Origin: Acanthamoeba castellanii str. Neff
Lineage: Eukaryota > Discosea > Longamoebia > Acanthamoebidae
Assembly: GCF_000313135.1 (NCBI RefSeq)
Contig: NW_004457313.1
Coordinates: forward strand, 839,198 to 903,197
DNA length: 64,000 nt
Direction: 5' to 3'
Below are positions 59,218-64,000 of the stretch, in pieces; the stretch's first letter is position 1; every line of letters begins with the position of its first letter. Below the pieces are notes generated by a model. That model was not told the origin of the DNA, made no database searches, and saw only the letters and a list, made by a program, of their open reading frames with translations. A program made the position numbers and the translations under genes.

Positions 59218-61065
59218 TCAGAAGGGTCGCAGGCCGCTCCACAGGCGAAGGCGTTCGTAGACGAGGAAGGTGATGATCGTATGGGGTCCTATGCGGATCC
59301 AGTTGGGGATGAACCCCTTGTACAGGCCGCGCAGTCCCTCCGCCCGCACCGTCTGTCAATCACCAACAACGAAAAAGGTGCCATCGTGTGTCGTGCGTGT
59401 CGTAGGTGTGTTTGTGTGTGTGTGTGTGTGTTGTGTGTGTGTGTGTGAAACAGTGTGATTCACAAATGCAACGTAGAGGGACGAACCTTGACGAAACAGT
59501 CGGCCGTGGATTGGTAGAGGGCCGGTCGGCCTTCGACCACCGGCTGATTCATGACCCGCGTCTTGACCACATCCACCTGCCACCACAATAAACGTCAAAC
59601 GTGTGTGCGCGTACGTACGTATGCGGGGGTATGCGTGCGCGTGCGGTGGTGTGCGTGTCATTGCTGTGTTTTTTGTTCATGTGGACGTACAGGGGAGGTG
59701 ACGGCGGCAGCGACCAGACCAGCGATCATCGACGCACTTGAGTTGGTTGATCGATGATTTGTGGTTGTTGATAGGACGCCATTAAGAAACGAAGGGCACA
59801 GTGCAGCAGGAAGGGAGCATCACAAGAAGCTGGCCACGCACCAGAAGTGGGCGTAGAGGTTGTCCTCGCGCACCACGCCAAGGCGCAGCAGCGCTTGCTT
59901 GGCATGGTCGTACGACGACAGCTACACACACACACACACGTCAGTTCCCACCGGAAGGGACCGCGCGGGGCGGCTCAAGCGGGACGGACCTGGGCGGCGG
60001 TCAACAGGGCGGCCCGCTGGGTGGTGGGACCCACGCCCCTGTAGAGGCCGGCCCAGCCTTCCGTGCGATAGACCTCCTTGAACGCATGCAGCGTGCTCTG
60101 TTGCAACGCAACGCAACGTTGTAGAGTTGAATGAGATTCACCGTGGCTGTCGTGACAGTGTCAAGAGAGCCGGCAAGTAAAGGTTTAACCTTGTAGCGTG
60201 GCCCACCCGTGGCATGGCTGCCGGTGTCAGCTTGCAGCCGCACTACGCAGAGAAAGTGAAAGTGAGCGCTGCGGTCAACGTTGCACACGACACGACACGC
60301 ACGACACGACACGACACGAAAAACAGGACACACACCTTTGACAAGATCGGTCGGGTTGGCGATGGCTGCGCCGGTGGCGCCGGCGATGCCGCCCGCCACG
60401 ATCTTCTTCCACAGGGGCGTCGTGGCCGGGTCCGTCGCGCCCAGCTGCGTCTTGCACACCTCGTACCCGCCCATCCTTCGAATGGTGTGACAATATCACG
60501 TCAGCCCACAATATGACAACATGACACGCACACACGACACGACACGCATGACACGCATGCGACACACACGTGATTGTACCGAATGGTCGAGTAGCTGGCT
60601 TCTCGCATCAACGACGCCGAGAGCCTGGCCGCACACATGGGAGTCAGATAGTGGCGCGTGCGGTGTGTGTCGTGTGCGTTGCGTGTGTCGTGTGTCGCGG
60701 ACGCGTGCGGATTTGTACCCTTTGTAGAAGGCCGAGAGACCCTCAGTGCGGAGGAGGTGGGAGAGGAAGCCCACCTTCGACTGGGCCGCAGCCCCGCCCA
60801 GCTCGCCACGCAGCTGCAGTCGCACCTTCACCACATCAATCGGGTTGGTCTGTCCATGCACACATATCATACATAAAAATAAATGTTACTATAAAAAAAA
60901 TTGTCAACACCGTGTTTTTCTATTGAAAATAGAAATAATAATAATAATAAATAAGATAAAGCGTACAAATAGGGCGGCAATGCAGCAGGAGAGCCCGCCG
61001 AGCACGAACTTCACTGCGGTGCCCTCCACGGGAGGGCTGGGGGCCACAACAGGTGCGGCGGACAT
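59218..61065 (-). CDS. Mitochondrial carrier (SLC25), UCP/dicarboxylate-carrier-like
   Basis: Ten exons: 61065-60967, 60849-60719, 60624-60580, 60475-60336, 60242-60190, 60097-59990, 59921-59842, 59736-59691, 59576-59487 and 59352-59218; 927 nt, 308 residues, the usual carrier length. It has three repeats with the PX[D/E]XX[K/R] signature: [22 protein letters not shown] and [11 protein letters not shown]. Helix-end GLYRG/GLYKG motifs ([34 protein letters not shown]) resemble the UCP/DIC/oxoglutarate-carrier subfamily. It resides in the inner membrane; the substrate cannot be fixed from sequence alone, with dicarboxylates plausible. No N-terminal extension or EF-hands. Confidence 0.9.
59403..59452. 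repeat. GT dinucleotide tract in a carrier intron
   Basis: Interrupted (GT)n run of about 50 bases in the intron between the last two carrier exons. Confidence 0.8.
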
Positions 61066-61190
61066 GACCTGCTGCCTGTCGTCGTCGAGAAAGGAAACAA
61101 TATAAGCAGCTGAAAAAATTAAGAAGAAACTTGCGTTTCTCTGTTGCAAAAGTGTTAAAAAGCTTTTTAATTCAAAAAAATACTTGTACT

Positions 61191-62824
61191 ATGAACAAAG
61201 AGATGGAGGTGCTGCCGCCCGAGACTTGGTTGGAGGTGTTTTCGCTGCTCGATGCCCGCGACCTCCAGGCTGTCCAGCTCACCTGCTGGACCTTTCGCCA
61301 GCTTGGTGTGCATATCCTGTCATTTATTTCTATTTTTTATTCTATTTTATATATATTATTAGCTGGATTCTAAAAGTTGCGGGGGGAGGTAGGCGCTGAC
61401 GACGGGCTGTGGCGCCGGCTGTGCGCGAGCGAATGCGGCCACCAGCAGCACCTGGCCACCCTGCGCCGCTGCCTGAAGCCCGGCGACGCCGCCATGTCCT
61501 ACGCTGCTCTGTACCGACGCCTGCACCGTACGCCACGCGCCAGCCTCCCTCTCCCTTCTCCCACGTCAACTCGCGTTCTTCTTGACTCTTCGCTGTTGGC
61601 CAACAGATTCGCCCTATCTGCGGTGGGACCCCGCTCAGCCGTTGGACGTCAGCAACGAGGGGCTCACCGCCAGACAGCCGACCGAAGGGTACGATTGCCA
61701 TCACCACCGTCATTGTCGCCGTCGTCATCATCATCGTCACTATTTCATCATTTCGTCGTCTCCGCGTGGGCAGGTGGACGACGACGTCGACCCTGCAGCC
61801 GCTCAAGCCCGGCCGGGTCAACTACTTCGAGATCACCTTCACCATGTACCTTTCCACTTTGTATGAACAAATCGAATTGGGAGGAGCACGCTAACGAGAC
61901 ACATATGACACGACACGACACGACACGACACGACACGACACGACACGACACGACACGACACGACACGACACGACACGACACGACACGACCAACGACACGA
62001 CCAACGACACGACACGACACACACGCGCAGGTTCGGCGGAAGTAGCTTCCTGATTGGGGTGGGTACGAAGCAGTGTTTGGGTGCGCCCGAATGGTGTCTG
62101 GGTACGTACCAACGCGATTTGTGTGCTTAGCTCCATAAAAAGTTTACACAAATGGGCGGCGCGTATAAAAATTCACCAGAACGCGCCGATGGGTCATTCT
62201 TCCACTGTTCCCGCACGGTCTATGCGCGAGTGTACGCCTCTCTTGGAGGGTCCAAGCTTGATTTATCTATTTAATTACACTTTATTTATCTATCTATTCA
62301 TTTATTTTATGTATTTTTGTATTTTTCACGCCGCACTCACCATCGTGGAGCAGAGATGGAGCTGAGACCACGTTGGAGGCGGGCAGAGGCTACGGCAGCG
62401 GGGACACCATCGGCGTTTACGTCGACCTCCGGCAAGGTTGCGACGTGTGCCACTTGCCTTAGCTGCAGAGGCAAAACTATGTGCACATCGCCGCGCGCGT
62501 GCTGACATCCGCGTACTTCCTCCACCCAGGTGCGGGCTTGATCACGTGGCTCGTCAATGGCGTTCAAGTGGTGGGTATGCTCGGCCTGGGCTCCCTGGCG
62601 GTACTCACTCGCCCCACCAACTTTTTTGGTTGATACGCCGCGGACCAGTGACACTTGTCTGTCCTAACATTTCGCAGGTCGCAGAGCTGTTGCCGGTGGT
62701 GTCGTGGGGCGGAACGCGGTACTGTATCAACCTGGGCGTAGTACCAGCACTGCCCGCGGTCGACAGCCCCGCATACGCACTGCAGCTGCCCCGAGAAGAT
62801 AAGACTGAGATGAATCAGGAGTAG
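61191..62824 (+). CDS. F-box / SPRY protein (FBXO45-like layout)
   Basis: Nine exons: 61191-61305, 61393-61527, 61607-61688, 61774-61845, 62031-62101, 62180-62231, 62354-62436, 62530-62570 and 62678-62824; 798 nt, 265 residues. An N-terminal F-box (LPPETWLEVFSLLDARDLQA, then CWTFRQLG) precedes a SPRY domain: GRVNYFEITFTM, FLIGVGTKQCLG, DGAETTLEAGRGYGSGDTIGV-type loop, VYVDLRQG, ITWLVNGVQV and YCINLG. The domain order and size match FBXO45-type proteins. Very small exons (41-83 nt) rely on splice phase, all of which agree. It is divergent from the carrier gene, with 125 bases between the two ATGs. Intron 4 is a long CGACA array. Confidence 0.85.
61906..62025. repeat. CGACA pentamer array in F-box/SPRY intron 4
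   Basis: About seventeen perfect CGACA units (61909-61989), then a variant tail with CCAACGACACGA repeats up to the acceptor at 62030. It is the longest pentamer array in the window. Confidence 0.92.
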
Positions 62825-62860
62825 ACCAACATTGTTCTTTCATTGCCAGGTTTGAGGGTG

Positions 62861-64000
62861 TTAGTTGGGCTGCTCCATGCGGCGTAGTTTGTGGGGTAGA
62901 CTCCGCTGACTCTCGTGGTAGATCGCCACCTCGGCTTCCCATCGCCGATAGCGCTCCCGCATCAGCACCACCTGCGCCACCCCCTACCATCAGCCAACGA
63001 AGAGCGCCCCCACGCAGCCAGTGCTTCTATTTGATCGGCGCAACGTACGAGAACGCCGCAGAAGAGGAGGGTCGAGGTGACGATGAGGTTGAACCAGGTG
63101 GTCTTGATGAGGGGCGACACAAAGAGGAACACGAGGGTGGCCATATTCATCAGCAGCGAAAGCAGCCCGCCTGGCAGCCACACACGTTGTTCACGTGTCA
63201 GACCATACCTTTATTTTCGTGTGCGTGTGTGGTGATGCGTGTGCGTGCCTGTCTCGTATTGTGTGCGTGTGCGTGTGTGTGTGCGGGTGCGTGTGTGCGT
63301 GTGCGTGTGCGTGTGTGTGCGTGTGTGCGTGTGTGATGGACGAGAGAAGTACCTGACGTGGCCTCCGGGATGGGGTACAGCAGCTCAGCCGACAGCTCGA
63401 AGAGGGCCGGCCCGATGCCGCCCTGAAGGTCGAGTGATAAGAGACGACACTATAGTGGGGCGATGCGCGAAGTGTGGGGTGGAATGGTACGTACCTGGAA
63501 GAGGCCAGCGATGCCCAGCGCGGTCATGAGCGTCCAGAAGGTGCTCGGTATGAGCGCGCCGCCAAAGGGTGTGGGGAGGCTGAGGGTGAACCACGCGAAG
63601 CCCGACGTGGAGAGGCCGAACAGCAGCAGAAGCAGCAGCTTGCTCCGCCTCTGCAATCACCGTTTATAGAGCGCACACCAATACGACAGAACAATCGCAA
63701 TCGATGATAATTATACTGATGAACACCAGTGTAATGTTCGCCACGTCGCACCTTAAAGAAAATGTCGGTGACGGGACCGAAGAGCACGCCTCCGGCAATG
63801 CCCGCTATGCTGTTGCCGAAGCCGAGCCAGCCGGACTCAGACTCGGTGTAGTCCAGGTCCTCGAGCGCCTGAGGCAGCACGCCCTGCCACCCTGTGGGCG
63901 GGCGCAGCGGTGAAGTGTGAGCGAGAGCGGCCAACTGGGTCGGTCAGAGGGGAGGAGGCGAGGGGTGCGGTACCGCTGGTGACGCCGGCCTGTACGCCGC
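62861..64000 (-). CDS. MFS transporter of the SLC49/FLVCR type, 5' truncated
   Basis: Six full exons (63891-63752, 63650-63495, 63422-63353, 63170-63049 and 62983-62861, preceded by a partial exon 64000-63974 at the edge) cover the C-terminal part; the start lies beyond the window. Membrane segments include SGWLGFGNSIAGIAGGVLFG, FTLSLPTPFGG, MTALGIAGLFQ and MNMATLVFLFVSPLI. The segment GPALFELSAELLYPIPEATS is the conserved FELAVE.(T/L)YP loop of FLVCR/SLC49 proteins, placed before the penultimate helices. Members export or import heme, choline or other small molecules; the substrate here is not determinable. It ends in a charged cytosolic tail. Confidence 0.8.
63225..63335. repeat. GTGCGT/GTGTGC microsatellite in transporter intron
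   Basis: About 110 bases of mixed GTGCGT, GTGTGC and GTGTGT units between the exons 63422-63353 and 63170-63049. Confidence 0.85.

Noticed and set aside
62163..62170. A TATAAAA motif that could be a promoter.
   Set aside because: It sits inside an intron of the F-box/SPRY gene, 14 bases before a well-supported acceptor, with no gene starting after it.

Overview
The window is nuclear DNA of an intron-rich, GC-rich protist. It is most consistent with Acanthamoeba or a close amoebozoan relative. The basis is eukaryotic core genes (Ran, GPN1, Pelota, MED13, PIG-O, Tom22), dense short introns of about 60-180 nt, splice donors mostly of the form G|GTACG, and GT/CG or CA/CG microsatellites inside most introns. 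Genus assignment is inference. I rebuilt gene models by hand from donor/acceptor phase. For most complete genes the exon lengths sum to a multiple of three with no internal stop.

Layout. 1-510: 3' end of a GT92-like glycosyltransferase. 654-1580: YhhN/TMEM86 membrane protein. 3173-1712 (-): F-box protein with a Cys-rich tail. 3598-8128: ABC half-transporter with a large insertion in its ATPase domain. 8256-10215: Pelota. 10352-11993: GPN1 GTPase. 12326-13701: PKA-like kinase. 16180-14023 (-): DUS1-type tRNA dihydrouridine synthase. 16431-17353 and 17505-18532: two tandem Ran-like GTPases. 25127-18579 (-): Mediator subunit MED13. 25282-29730: PIG-O. 30377-29907 (-): Tom22-like. 30909-30625 (-): small membrane protein. 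31611-33922: UBZ finger plus PARP. 33923-36036: gene-poor island with a degenerate minisatellite and a decayed DUF7869 element. 36037-36381: saposin-like secreted protein. 39132-36594 (-): D-2-hydroxyglutarate dehydrogenase. 39448-42193: secreted FAD oxidoreductase. 42929-46780, 54073-51209 (-) and 54615-58252: three DUF4139 paralogs around an LRR gene (46917-51091). 58371-59130: F-box protein. 61065-59218 (-): mitochondrial carrier. 61191-62824: F-box/SPRY protein. 64000-62861 (-): SLC49/FLVCR-like transporter, truncated by the window edge.

The genes do not form one pathway; they are ordinary housekeeping and lineage-specific genes. Themes are ubiquitin-linked proteins (two plain F-box proteins, one F-box/SPRY protein, one UBZ-PARP), RNA and nuclear processes (Pelota, DUS, Ran-like, MED13, GPN1) and mitochondria (Tom22, carrier, D2HGDH). 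The least explained points are: (i) six introns that appear to use GCAC donors in place of GTAC; (ii) a Ran-like pair in which each copy has lost a different catalytic switch residue; (iii) a DUF4139 trio in which the two close copies each carry one single-base frameshift at a different place; and (iv) the UBZ-coiled coil-mono-PARP architecture.
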